From: Rhodospirillaceae bacterium
GTDB taxonomy: Bacteria; Pseudomonadota; Alphaproteobacteria; SP197
Length of the DNA stretch: 11,356 nt
Reading direction: 5' to 3'
NCBI GenBank assembly: GCA_018700655.1
Contig: JABIUG010000262.1
Location: 1 to 11,356, forward strand
Shown here: piece after piece, positions 1 to 7,043 of the stretch
How the letters are laid out: the number at the start of each line of letters is the position of its first letter
Position numbering within the stretch: position 1 is the stretch's first letter
Notes under the pieces: generated by a model
Databases searched by the model: none
Told to the model about the DNA's origin: nothing
Seen by the model: only the letters and a program-made list of their open reading frames with translations
Position numbers and translations under genes: made by a program

Positions 1-45
1 GATCCGGCGCATCTGCGCCTCGCTCAACAGAAACAGGTCATCCAT
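1..45 (-). CDS. IS5-family transposase, N-terminal fragment (cut by window edge)
   Basis: Translation from the ATG at 43-45 on the minus strand gives MDDLFLLSEAQMRRI and runs open off the left edge. This opening is highly characteristic of IS5-family (IS427/IS1031-like) DDE transposases in alphaproteobacteria, which catalyse cut-and-paste movement of the element. A strong Shine-Dalgarno, GAGGAGG on the minus strand (plus 54-60), sits 8 nt before the ATG and fixes the start. Only 15 residues are visible, so the catalytic DDE residues cannot be checked and the gene could be intact or broken beyond the edge. The identification rests on the N-terminal motif plus the IS-like terminus behind it. 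Confidence 0.7.
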   Translation of the reverse strand, partial: MDDLFLLSEAQMRRI

Positions 46-120
46 CACCAGCACCTCCTCAAGAAGGCCAGTGAATCAATCCACCCTAACCATGGCAAGC
101 TATTTAATAGGTCCTGAGCC
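1..120 (-). mobile_element. IS5-family insertion sequence, left (transposase-proximal) end only
   Basis: The first 45 bases encode the N-terminus of an IS5-family transposase reading leftward. Behind it lies about 75 bp of non-coding DNA typical of an IS terminus. On the minus strand the probable outer end reads GGCTCAGGACCTATTA, with GGCTCAGGACC as the likely start of the terminal inverted repeat. It is bordered outside by TTA (121-123 as TAA on plus), which fits the short TA/TNA target duplications known for this family. Most of the element, including its other end and second target copy, is outside the window, so the boundary at 120 is inferred from sequence style and not from a matched pair of repeats. 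The element sits downstream of the gpsA-yciI unit and points away from it. Confidence 0.6.
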
Positions 121-214
121 TAATTGTGAGTTGTCGAGAACAAAGACGCCAGATCGTCGCACCGAGATTGCTAAATGTCGCTGTTTCGCAACGGTGTAAC
201 AATAAGGTCACGCC

Positions 215-508
215 CTAAATGATCGATGTGGTGCCCACGGCCGCTTTCCAGGGCCGGATGTCGACGCAAGTAAAGAGATCGGCCTTCTTGTAGGGGTCGT
301 TGGCTGCCCAATCCTTCGCCTCTTGGAGCGATTCGGCCTCAATGACCAGCATTGACCCGACCATGCGGCTGCCGTCCTCGCTGAGCATCGGGCCGCCCAG
401 TTTGACGCGATCGCCTGATCCGCCAAGGAACGTCAGGTGTGCTTCCCGGTTAGCCTGACGCAGGGATCCGTCACCTTCCCGATCGATGGCGTGAATGACA
501 AACAGCAT
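215..508 (-). CDS. YciI-family protein
   Basis: This 97-residue protein matches the small YciI-like family (ferredoxin-like fold of the dimeric alpha/beta-barrel superfamily). Visible marks are the opening MLFVIHAID, the conserved His in the N-terminal part (REAHLTFL, H24), the GGPMLSEDG turn (about 39-46), the segment GSMLVIEAES, and the DPY motif at 71-73 before a final strand. Members of this family are mostly uncharacterised; the conserved His and Asp have been proposed to form an active site, but no reaction can be assigned here. The gene begins 3 nt after the gpsA stop codon, and its Shine-Dalgarno (CAGGAG) overlaps the last codons of gpsA, so the two are almost certainly co-transcribed. 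A YciI gene following gpsA is a common alphaproteobacterial arrangement. Downstream there is about 94 bp without an obvious terminator, then the IS end. Confidence 0.88.
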   Translation of the reverse strand: MLFVIHAIDREGDGSLRQANREAHLTFLGGSGDRVKLGGPMLSEDGSRMVGSMLVIEAESLQEAKDWAANDPYKKADLFTCVDIRPWKAAVGTTSII

Positions 509-511
509 GGT

Positions 512-1543
512 CTACTCCTGTTTTACGTAGGTCTGATGGAATTTTGGGTCGAATTCGTTGCCCGCGGGACGGGCAAGCAGGCGTTCGATTGCCTGATCCA
601 GCGATTCGTGGCCCGCGATCACGTCGTGAATGGCCGAAGCGATCGGCATTTCGACTCCGACCCTTTGCGCCAGGGTCGTCACCGCTGGGGCGGTCACCGC
701 ACCCTCGACCACACTGGTGCGGCCTGCCATCAGTTCAGCAATCGTCCTGCCCTGGCCCAGGCCCTTGCCGAAGGTAAAGTTGCGCGACAGATCACCCGTG
801 CAGGTCAAGACCAGGTCGCCCAGGCCTGAAAGTCCCATCAGGGTTTCGCGCCTGGCACCCAGGACTTCGCCCAGGCGTGCCATTTCGGCAAGGCCGCGGC
901 TGATCACTGCCGCCCTAGCGTTGTTGCCCAGGCCGCGGCCCATGGCCATGCCGCAGGCGATGGCAATGACGTTTTTGACCGCGCCGCCGATTTCGATCCC
1001 GGTGACATCATCGCTGCGATAGATCCGGAAGGTCGGGCCGCTCAGTGCCGCCGAGATGACCCCGGTCGCATCGCCGGCTCCTGCCACCGTCACCGCAGTC
1101 GGCAATCCGGCCGCGACCTCGGCCGCGAAGGATGGCCCGGAAAGCCCCACAATGTCAGCACGTCCCATGGCTTCGCCGGCGACGGCGGTCATCAGCTTGC
1201 CGCTCGCCAATTCAATACCCTTGGTGCAGACACAGACCGGTATGGCGTGATCGACCTGGCCCGCCAGGCCTTCACAGACACGCCGCAGGTGGGCCGACGG
1301 TGCGACCAGCAGGATGGCATCGCATGCGCCAAGAGCCGACAGGTCGGTGGTTGCGGCGATCGCCGGGTCGAGCGTGATGCCGGGAAGGAAGACCGGGTTT
1401 TCATGCTCGGCGTTGACCGCCGTGACGGTGTCGGCCTCATGGGCCCAGATCAACACATCCGATCCGGCACGGCGTGCGGCACAGGCCAGCGCCGTGCCCC
1501 AGGCCCCGGCGCCGACGATACCCAGATGAAGAACGTCTGACAT
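512..1543 (-). CDS. gpsA: NAD(P)H-dependent glycerol-3-phosphate dehydrogenase
   Basis: GpsA reduces dihydroxyacetone phosphate to sn-glycerol 3-phosphate in the cytoplasm, supplying the backbone of phospholipids. The 343-residue protein has the normal family length. Seen in order: the Rossmann dinucleotide-binding loop GAGAWGTAL (11-19), CTKGIE with K108, GLSGPSFAAEV (133-143), the GGAVKNVIAIACG segment carrying the expected catalytic lysine K190, and the C-terminal signature SGLGDLVLTC followed by SRNFTFG (about 239-259), which bears the substrate-binding Arg-Asn pair R254-N255. I chose the ATG at 1541-1543 because MSDVLHLGIVGAG is the usual amino end. The frame stays open 16 codons further to a TTG, but that stretch runs into the upstream hairpin and looks non-coding. 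The gene is transcribed divergently from hemC and followed at 3 nt by the YciI gene. Confidence 0.96.
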   Translation of the reverse strand: MSDVLHLGIVGAGAWGTALACAARRAGSDVLIWAHEADTVTAVNAEHENPVFLPGITLDPAIAATTDLSALGACDAILLVAPSAHLRRVCEGLAGQVDHAIPVCVCTKGIELASGKLMTAVAGEAMGRADIVGLSGPSFAAEVAAGLPTAVTVAGAGDATGVISAALSGPTFRIYRSDDVTGIEIGGAVKNVIAIACGMAMGRGLGNNARAAVISRGLAEMARLGEVLGARRETLMGLSGLGDLVLTCTGDLSRNFTFGKGLGQGRTIAELMAGRTSVVEGAVTAPAVTTLAQRVGVEMPIASAIHDVIAGHESLDQAIERLLARPAGNEFDPKFHQTYVKQE

Positions 1544-1589
1544 GGCCACCGAATACAGGAGCGCTTCGCGGCTGCCTAGATCGGGCCGC

Positions 1590-1624
1590 AAAAAGGTTGC
1601 ACCATATCTTGGTGCAACCTTTTT
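1590..1624. terminator. Perfect 14-bp stem hairpin with flanking A/T runs (bidirectional terminator-like)
   Basis: The arms AAAAAGGTTGCACC (1590-1603) and GGTGCAACCTTTTT (1611-1624) are exact reverse complements around the 7-nt loop ATATCTT. Read on either strand it gives a GC-containing stem ending in five U, the form of a bidirectional intrinsic terminator. It lies 46 bp upstream of the gpsA start and 123 bp upstream of hemC, so it is not at the end of any intact gene in this window. It could be an attenuator in the gpsA leader, the relic of a gene that once ended here, an insulating element between divergent units, or an operator for a dimeric regulator. The structure is certain from the sequence; its function is not. 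Confidence 0.65.
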
Positions 1625-1644
1625 ACGTGAATCCGATCAGGTTC

Positions 1645-1673
1645 ATAGAGTGTAGAGCAGATCGACCGGTCAA
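1645..1673 (-). promoter_or_regulatory. Candidate promoter for gpsA-yciI
   Basis: On the minus strand TTGACC (plus 1668-1673) and CTCTAT (plus 1645-1650) are separated by exactly 17 nt. This is close to the alphaproteobacterial housekeeping consensus of TTGAC and CTATAT-like hexamers. Transcription would start near 1638, roughly 95 nt before the gpsA ATG, placing the hairpin at 1590-1624 in the leader. An 8-bp palindrome GACCGGTC (1664-1671) overlaps the -35 element. This is a pattern match by eye only. Confidence 0.4.
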
Positions 1674-1747
1674 GACGCCGTGACGATCCCGAAGCAGGGG
1701 CGACAGGATGCTTTTCTTATCGTGCGATCTGCCGTAAAGCGCGCGCC

Positions 1748-2671
1748 ATGCGCACCCTACGCCTTGTGACCCGCGGCAGCCCCCTGGCCCTCTGGCAGGC
1801 TCATGCCCTCAAAGACGCCCTGACGGGCGCCGATCCCGCCATGCCCGAGCCCGAGATCGTGATCGTGCGAACGACCGGCGACAAGGTGCGCGACCGCGCG
1901 CTGTCGGAAGTCGGCGGCAAGGGTGTCTTCACCAAGGAAATCGACCACTACGTCCTCCATGACGAGGCCGACATCGCCGTGCATTCGATGAAGGATGTCG
2001 AGACCGTATTTGATGCCGGCCTGGTTCTGGCTTCCATGTTGCCGCGCGCCGATCCGCGCGATGCCTTTCTTTCAACCGTCGCGGCAAGCATCGCCGACCT
2101 GCCCCGGGGCGCGGTCGTGGGCAGTTCTTCGATCCGGCGCAAGGCCCAGATGCTGCGGGCCCGGCCCGATCTCGAGGTCGTGCTGTTCCGCGGCAATGTC
2201 GACACGCGCCTTGCCAAGCTCGCCGCCGGTGAAGTCTCGGCAACGCTGCTTGCAATGGCCGGGTTGGACCGCCTCGGCAGGGCCAGCGAAGCGACCGCCG
2301 TGCTGGATGCCGATGAGATGTTGCCGGCTGCCGGCCAGGGCGCAGTCGGCATGACCTGCCGCGCCGATGACAGCGCGTTGATCGATCTGCTGGCCGGCAT
2401 CGACCATCGCGAAACCCATATCATGGTCGATGCCGAACGGGCTGTTCTGGCCAGGCTGGATGGCTCCTGCCAAACGCCAGTTGCGGCCCATGCGCGGCTT
2501 GATGGCGCCAGGTTGACCCTTGATGCCCTGGTTCTTTCGGAAGACGGCTCGCGTCATGCAGCGGCCAGCCGCGAAGGCGATGTGGCCGATGGTATTGCCC
2601 TGGGCGATGATGCCGGGCGCGAGTTGCTGGGTGCCGCCGGCGCGGATCTCTTCGGCAGCAGGGTGCCATGA
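1748..2671 (+). CDS. hemC: Porphobilinogen deaminase (hydroxymethylbilane synthase)
   Basis: HemC polymerises four porphobilinogen molecules into hydroxymethylbilane, in the cytosol, on a dipyrromethane cofactor. The 307-residue protein matches the family length. Visible motifs are TRGSPLALWQA near the amino end (residues 8-18), GGKGVFTKEID (about 57-67), HSMKD ending in the catalytic aspartate D83, VVGSSSIRRKAQM with the substrate-binding arginines, RGNVDTRL, and DGSCQTP carrying C241, the cysteine that attaches the cofactor. The proline that usually follows the catalytic KDV is Glu here (KDVET), a small departure outside the catalytic residue. The ATG at 1748 matches the usual amino end, but no purine-rich ribosome-binding site is evident before it, so the transcript may be leaderless or weakly initiated. 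It is the first gene of the six-gene plus-strand cluster and overlaps hemD by 4 nt (ATGA). Confidence 0.97.
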   Translation: MRTLRLVTRGSPLALWQAHALKDALTGADPAMPEPEIVIVRTTGDKVRDRALSEVGGKGVFTKEIDHYVLHDEADIAVHSMKDVETVFDAGLVLASMLPRADPRDAFLSTVAASIADLPRGAVVGSSSIRRKAQMLRARPDLEVVLFRGNVDTRLAKLAAGEVSATLLAMAGLDRLGRASEATAVLDADEMLPAAGQGAVGMTCRADDSALIDLLAGIDHRETHIMVDAERAVLARLDGSCQTPVAAHARLDGARLTLDALVLSEDGSRHAAASREGDVADGIALGDDAGRELLGAAGADLFGSRVP

Positions 2672-3387
2672 ATGTCCTGCTGACAAGGCCGCGCGAAGAT
2701 TCCCGGCGCTTTGGCGAGCGCCTGAAAGGTTGTGGTGTGACAAGCGAGACCGCACCGCTGCTGACGATCCACCCGGTCGATCACGCACCGCTTGATCTCA
2801 GGGCAACGCAGGCCGTGCTTCTGACCAGCGCCAATGGTGCGCGCTCCCTTGCAGCGGCGACAACGGAACGGGCCTGCCGCGTGCTGGCGGTCGGTCATGC
2901 CACGGCCACTGCCGCGCAGGAAGCCGGATTCAGCGACGTCACGGCTGCCGGCGGTGATGTCGCCAAACTGACCGCACTTGCCCTTGAGATCCTCGAACCG
3001 TCGCGCGGCCGCGTTCTTCATATTGCCGGCAGTGTCGTGGCCGGTGATCTTGCTGCCGGACTGGCAGCGCAGGGATTCGAAGTTGAGCGCGTTGTCGCCT
3101 ACCGTGCGCAGACAGTCGAAACCATGCCGGAAACGGCTTGTACCGGGTTGAACGAAGGGCGCTTTGCCGGTGTGGTCTTTTTCTCGCCACGTACGGCCAC
3201 CACCTTTGCTAGACTGAGTCGCAAGGCAGGGCTTGGCGACACCACAATCGGCTTGAAGGCATATTGCCTGAGCCGCGCGGTGGCCGATGCTCTGGAAGGA
3301 ACGTCGTGGCGGGAATTTCTGCTGCCGCGACAGCCGGAGAGTGAGGCGCTGGCCGAGATCATCTGTGCTTCGCAGGAGACGCCATGA
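2668..3387 (+). CDS. hemD: Uroporphyrinogen-III synthase
   Basis: HemD closes hydroxymethylbilane into uroporphyrinogen III with inversion of ring D, the step after HemC. The family diverges strongly in sequence, so the call uses sparse motifs plus position. In the 239 residues there are the opening VLLTRP (3-8), LLTSANGAR (51-59), VLAVGHATA (72-80) with the usual VG before an alternating Ala/Thr helix, VAYRAQ with Y145 in the expected place, VVFFSPRTA (169-177) and CLSRAVADAL (200-209). These fit the two-domain HemD fold. Length is typical for alphaproteobacteria. Its ATG overlaps the hemC stop as ATGA, and its own stop overlaps the next gene in the same way, implying translational coupling on both sides. 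Confidence 0.92.
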   Translation: MNVLLTRPREDSRRFGERLKGCGVTSETAPLLTIHPVDHAPLDLRATQAVLLTSANGARSLAAATTERACRVLAVGHATATAAQEAGFSDVTAAGGDVAKLTALALEILEPSRGRVLHIAGSVVAGDLAAGLAAQGFEVERVVAYRAQTVETMPETACTGLNEGRFAGVVFFSPRTATTFARLSRKAGLGDTTIGLKAYCLSRAVADALEGTSWREFLLPRQPESEALAEIICASQETP

Positions 3388-4709
3388 CAGCCGACACGAA
3401 ACATCCCGCGCCCGAAGGCGAGAGCCCCGAGAACCCTGAATCGGGCGAAGGTGAAACCATCGTCGTCGACCTGGGTTCCCAGGAGGACGGTGAACGCCCG
3501 GTTGAAGACGTAGCGGAACCGGGCCTCGAACCAGAGCCAGCGCAGTTCCACGACTCGCCGCGGCGTGGGACCTCTTTGCTGCTGGTCGCCGTGATCGTCC
3601 TGATTGCCGCCGGGATCGGCGCCTTCGCAGGCCCCTTCCTGCTGCCGGCACAGTCCAACCCTGCGATCACCGCCCTGGAACAACAAGTGAGTGCACTAAA
3701 AACCTCGGTTACGGCCCTGCAGGGAGAGCCCGACGGCGCTGCCGCGCTGGAACCGCGTGTCGCGGCTCTTGAAGCAGGCACTGAGGATGTCACCCAGGCG
3801 GCTGCGACCATCAACACCATGGGTCAAAGGCTGAGCGACACGGAAACCGCTCTGGCCTCGCTCGCCGGTGAAGTGGGCAGCAGCACTGCGACGGGATCGG
3901 CGCAAGCGCCGGTCGGCGATGACGCGGCGGCCGGTCTGCAAGCCCAGATCGAAGACCTCAGAACGACGATTGCGACCCTGCAGGCTTCGTCGCAGGGAGA
4001 TGCAAATGGATCGGTGACATCGAATGCCGCATCGACCACCACATCGACCACTATGGCCCCAGACACCAGCGCTCTGGATGCCAGGGTCGCGGCGGTCGAC
4101 GCCGAGCTCGACGCCCAAAGCACCCGGCTTGATGACTTCAGCGCGCAATTGGCGGCCCTTGAAGGGCGGGCATCGGATCCGTTCTCTGCCTTCCTTCTGG
4201 CAGCCGGTCAGTTGCAGAGCAGCGTGACCGCCGGTCAGGCCTATGGCGACCATCTCGAAGCCACGCGTTCCCTGGCGCCGGCTGATCCTGACGTGACACA
4301 AGCACTCGACACCCTGGGCGGCGATGCCGAGAGCGGAGTGGCGACGCGCGATAAGCTTGCTGCCACCATGCCTGACGCCTTTGCCACCGCGGTCGAGGCC
4401 GAGCAGGTTGCCCAGGCCGATGGCTGGGTCGACCAGACCCTGGCCAAGCTTGAAGGCCTCGTCACCGTACGCAGGACCGATGGCCAGGTCGAAGGTGATG
4501 GCGCCGATGCCGTGACCAGCCGTGCGGAAGCCCTGTTCGAGGGTGGCGACCTGAAAGCCGCCATGGCCGAGCTCGATAGCCTGTCGCAACCAGCAGCCGA
4601 GGCCCTGGCAGATTGGCGCGCCAGGGCAGAGTCCTATCTCGCCGCCCATGACGCCCTCGACGACCTGCGCAGCCGTGCTGTGGCGCTGGTCGGCGGCGCG
4701 GGGAACTGA
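3384..4709 (+). CDS. mic60: Mitofilin/Mic60-family inner-membrane protein
   Basis: The 441-residue protein has the architecture of alphaproteobacterial Mic60. It starts with an acidic, Pro/Glu-rich cytoplasmic tail (1-60), followed by one transmembrane helix (about 63-87), then a long periplasmic region with predicted coiled-coil heptads (about 93-165 and 183-260) broken by a Thr/Ser-rich linker (about 215-228). The C-terminal helical module (about 265-437) contains AFLLAAGQLQSSV, WVDQTLAKLEGLVTVRR and AEALFEGGDLKAAMAELDSL, which resembles the mitofilin signature domain. Known for the family: mitochondrial Mic60 bends membranes and holds cristae junctions as part of MICOS, and alphaproteobacterial homologues lie next to hemC-hemD and affect intracytoplasmic membrane form. 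A role here in inner-membrane shaping or outer-membrane tethering is inferred. A Shine-Dalgarno (AGGAG) in the end of hemD and an ATGA overlap support this start. Automatic annotation may call it COG4223 or hypothetical. Confidence 0.85.
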   Translation: MTADTKHPAPEGESPENPESGEGETIVVDLGSQEDGERPVEDVAEPGLEPEPAQFHDSPRRGTSLLLVAVIVLIAAGIGAFAGPFLLPAQSNPAITALEQQVSALKTSVTALQGEPDGAAALEPRVAALEAGTEDVTQAAATINTMGQRLSDTETALASLAGEVGSSTATGSAQAPVGDDAAAGLQAQIEDLRTTIATLQASSQGDANGSVTSNAASTTTSTTMAPDTSALDARVAAVDAELDAQSTRLDDFSAQLAALEGRASDPFSAFLLAAGQLQSSVTAGQAYGDHLEATRSLAPADPDVTQALDTLGGDAESGVATRDKLAATMPDAFATAVEAEQVAQADGWVDQTLAKLEGLVTVRRTDGQVEGDGADAVTSRAEALFEGGDLKAAMAELDSLSQPAAEALADWRARAESYLAAHDALDDLRSRAVALVGGAGN

Positions 4710-4712
4710 CCG

Positions 4713-6053
4713 ATGATCCTGCTTATTGCCTATATTGTTCTGGTCGCTGGCTTTGTCGCCGGCGTTGTCGTGCTGGTCGATTATGGTGGCGACGTCACCA
4801 TGGTCTGGGGCGCCTGGGAGATTTCGACCAGTGTTCCGGTTCTGGTTCTGGGTATCGCCCTGTTCACGATTGTCGCGATTCTGGCGGTCGGATTGATCGG
4901 CTGGCTGTGGCGTGGTCCGCGCCGGGTGAAAACGGCGATGGGCCGGCGCAAGCGTGAAAAGGGTTATGAGGCGCTGACCTCGGGCCTGGTCGCGGTGGCC
5001 GCCGGCGATGCCGGTGAAGCCAGGCGGCACGCCAAGAAGGCCGACAACCTGCTCGGTCATCCGCCGCTGACCCTGTTGTTGGCCGCACAGGCGGCCCAGC
5101 TTGATGGCGACGCAGAGACCGCCGACCAACAGTTCAACGCGATGCTCGAACGCCCGGAAACCGAGTTCCTGGGTCTGCGTGGTCTGATGACTGCTGCCTT
5201 TCGGCGAGGCGACCGGCAGGCTGCTGCCGACTATGCCCGGCGCGCCCATGCCCTGCGCCCGGACGCGCGCTGGGCGGCAGAGGCGGTGTTTGATCTCCAG
5301 GCCCTGGCCGGTGATTGGCAAGGCGCGCAACATACGCTGGAGTCGGCGCGTGACCGCCGGGCGATCGGCGCCAGTGTTAGCCGCCGCCGCCGTGCCATTC
5401 TGCTCGTCGAGGAAGGGCGCAAGGCGCTCGAGAATCTTGATCGCACCGAAGCGCTCAAGCGTGCGCGCGAGGCCCATGACGAGGCGCCGGATCTGGTGCC
5501 GGCAACCGCGCTTCTGGCTCGTCTGTTGATCGACCAGCAGAAGCTGCGCGCTGCGGCCAAGGCGATCGAAAAGAGCTGGGCAGCGACCCCTCATCCCGAG
5601 CTTGCGCAGCTCTATGTCGAGACCGGCCGCGACAGGGGTGTCTCGCACTACAAACGCATCAACAAGCTGGTGACGATCGCGCCGCAAGAACGTGAATCGC
5701 ATCTGGCCGCGACCCGGGCGGCGCTTTATTCCGAACTGACCGGTGAAGCGCGCCGCCATCTGGGCGATCTGGGTGACGGGTCGCTGACGGTGCGGGTCGC
5801 GCGCCTGTGGTCGGAACTTGAAGAGATGGAAGGCCATGAAGAACTGGCCAACCGATGGCGCGACCGGGCGGTCGATGCTGACCCCGAAGCAGCCTGGCAA
5901 TGCGACCGCTGCGGCCATGCCGATGCGATATGGCATGCCGTCTGCCCCGGCTGTGAAGCCTTTGACGCGATGCTCTGGCAGCCACCGCGTGGCGCGGTCC
6001 ACCCTGTCAGCAGTGAGCCGAAGTTCCTCATACCGAATTTCCAGGACGCCTGA
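4713..6053 (+). CDS. HemY-N/TPR membrane protein (Orf52-type) with C-terminal zinc-ribbon-like motif
   Basis: This 446-residue protein has two transmembrane helices, at about 2-22 and 41-66, separated by a short polar segment (LVDYGGDVTMVWG) as in HemY_N proteins. A long helical region follows, with TPR-like repeats from about 85 to 390 (for example AAQLDGDAETADQQF, RRGDRQAAADYARRAHAL and EEMEGHEELANRWRDRAVDADP). Near the carboxyl end four cysteines, C397, C400, C411 and C414 in the pattern CxxC-x10-CxxC, form a rubredoxin/zinc-ribbon-like site resembling that of LapB (YciM). The HemY name is historical; no direct heme enzyme activity is established. In alphaproteobacteria this gene, often called orf52, regularly follows mic60, and a scaffold role at the inner membrane is inferred. 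It starts 3 nt after the mic60 stop and ends 3 nt before the next gene. Confidence 0.85.
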   Translation: MILLIAYIVLVAGFVAGVVVLVDYGGDVTMVWGAWEISTSVPVLVLGIALFTIVAILAVGLIGWLWRGPRRVKTAMGRRKREKGYEALTSGLVAVAAGDAGEARRHAKKADNLLGHPPLTLLLAAQAAQLDGDAETADQQFNAMLERPETEFLGLRGLMTAAFRRGDRQAAADYARRAHALRPDARWAAEAVFDLQALAGDWQGAQHTLESARDRRAIGASVSRRRRAILLVEEGRKALENLDRTEALKRAREAHDEAPDLVPATALLARLLIDQQKLRAAAKAIEKSWAATPHPELAQLYVETGRDRGVSHYKRINKLVTIAPQERESHLAATRAALYSELTGEARRHLGDLGDGSLTVRVARLWSELEEMEGHEELANRWRDRAVDADPEAAWQCDRCGHADAIWHAVCPGCEAFDAMLWQPPRGAVHPVSSEPKFLIPNFQDA

Positions 6054-6056
6054 TCG

Positions 6057-7043
6057 ATGCAGGGTGCAAGGGTTTATGCCGCTCCTTTGAGCACACGCCG
6101 TATTGTCGTGACCGGAGGTGCGGGTTTTCTTGGTTCGCACCTGTATGAGCGGTTGATCAGCCGCGGCCACGAGGTGCTGTGTGTCGATTACTTCTATACC
6201 GGCTCAAAGGCCAACGTTGTCCATCTCCTGGGCAATCCAAACTTCGAGATCCTGCGCCACGATGTGACGATCCCGCTCTATGTCGAGGCCGACGAGATCT
6301 ACAATCTGGCCTGTCCGGCATCACCAATCCACTACACGACCGATCCGGTGCAGACGACCAAGACCAGCGTACATGGCGCAATCAACATGTTGGGTCTGGC
6401 AAAGCGCCTGAAGGCGCGGATTCTCCAGGCATCGACCAGCGAAGTTTATGGCAATCCCGAACAGCACCCACAATCGGAGGGCTACTGGGGACACGTCAAC
6501 CCGATTGGGCCACGAGCCTGTTATGACGAGGGCAAACGCTGCGCCGAAACGCTTTTCTTCGACTATCACCGGCAGCATCAGTTGCGTATCAAGGTCGCGA
6601 GAATCTTCAACACGTACGGCCCCCGCATGCATCCAGATGATGGCCGCGTGGTCTCGAACTTTGTTGTCCAGGCGTTGCAGGGCAAGGACATCACGATTTA
6701 TGGCGACGGCAGCCAGGCGCGTTCGTTCTGTTATGTCGATGACCTGATCGACGGCCTGATCCTGCTGATGGAAACCCCTGACGATGTCACGGGCCCTATG
6801 AATATCGGCAACGAGCATGAGCTGAACGTGAGGGATCTTGCCGCGCTTGTCATCGAGCTGACCGGGTCCAAAAGCGAGATCAAGCTCCATCCCTTGCCCC
6901 TGGATGACCCGACCCACCGTCGGCCTGATATCACCTTGGCGCGCGAACAGCTCGGCTGGGAACCTACGGTCGATCTTCGCGCCGGGCTGGGACGCACGAT
7001 CGACTATTTTGATCGCCTGTTGCGCGAGGTGCCTCATGGCTGA
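6057..7043 (+). CDS. uxs: UDP-glucuronate decarboxylase (UDP-xylose synthase)
   Basis: This 328-residue soluble enzyme of the extended short-chain dehydrogenase family should convert UDP-glucuronate to UDP-xylose using tightly held NAD. Evidence includes the NAD loop TGGAGFLG (19-26), the subfamily mark ACPASPIHY, STSEVYG (126-132) with catalytic T127, the motif GPRACYDEGKR with Y156 and K160, RIFNTYGPRM, ARSFCYVDD and LPLDDPTHRRPDI. The ACPASPIHY and GPRACYDEGKR blocks are strongly associated with Uxs and argue against a dTDP-glucose dehydratase or a plain epimerase. Unlike many eukaryotic forms it has no membrane anchor, only a short extension before the Rossmann fold. The ATG is 3 nt after the orf52 stop, with AGGA about 10 nt before it. 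Its end overlaps the following epimerase by 8 nt. A neighbouring UDP-glucose dehydrogenase, the usual source of substrate, is not in the window. Confidence 0.9.
   Translation: MQGARVYAAPLSTRRIVVTGGAGFLGSHLYERLISRGHEVLCVDYFYTGSKANVVHLLGNPNFEILRHDVTIPLYVEADEIYNLACPASPIHYTTDPVQTTKTSVHGAINMLGLAKRLKARILQASTSEVYGNPEQHPQSEGYWGHVNPIGPRACYDEGKRCAETLFFDYHRQHQLRIKVARIFNTYGPRMHPDDGRVVSNFVVQALQGKDITIYGDGSQARSFCYVDDLIDGLILLMETPDDVTGPMNIGNEHELNVRDLAALVIELTGSKSEIKLHPLPLDDPTHRRPDITLAREQLGWEPTVDLRAGLGRTIDYFDRLLREVPHG

Noticed and set aside
1544..1591. Longer gpsA with a TTG start 16 codons upstream
   Set aside because: The extra residues do not resemble GpsA amino ends and the TTG falls in the arm of the 1590-1624 hairpin; MSDVLHLGIVGAG is the standard beginning.
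1657..1732. Inverted 8-mers GCAGATCG (1657-1664) and CGATCTGC (1725-1732) in the gpsA-hemC gap
   Set aside because: About 60 nt apart, not extended at either end, and short enough to be chance in a region this size.
3696..6170. Open minus-strand frame of 824 codons across mic60, orf52 and the start of uxs
   Set aside because: It lies antisense to three well-supported genes and its translation is rich in Arg, Gly, His and Gln without any family motif, the usual result of high third-position GC on the other strand.
6904..7035. Longer galE starting inside uxs
   Set aside because: The 44 extra residues have no Rossmann-fold relation and overlap the conserved C-terminal coding of uxs; the ATG at 7036 gives the normal family start and a typical short overlap.
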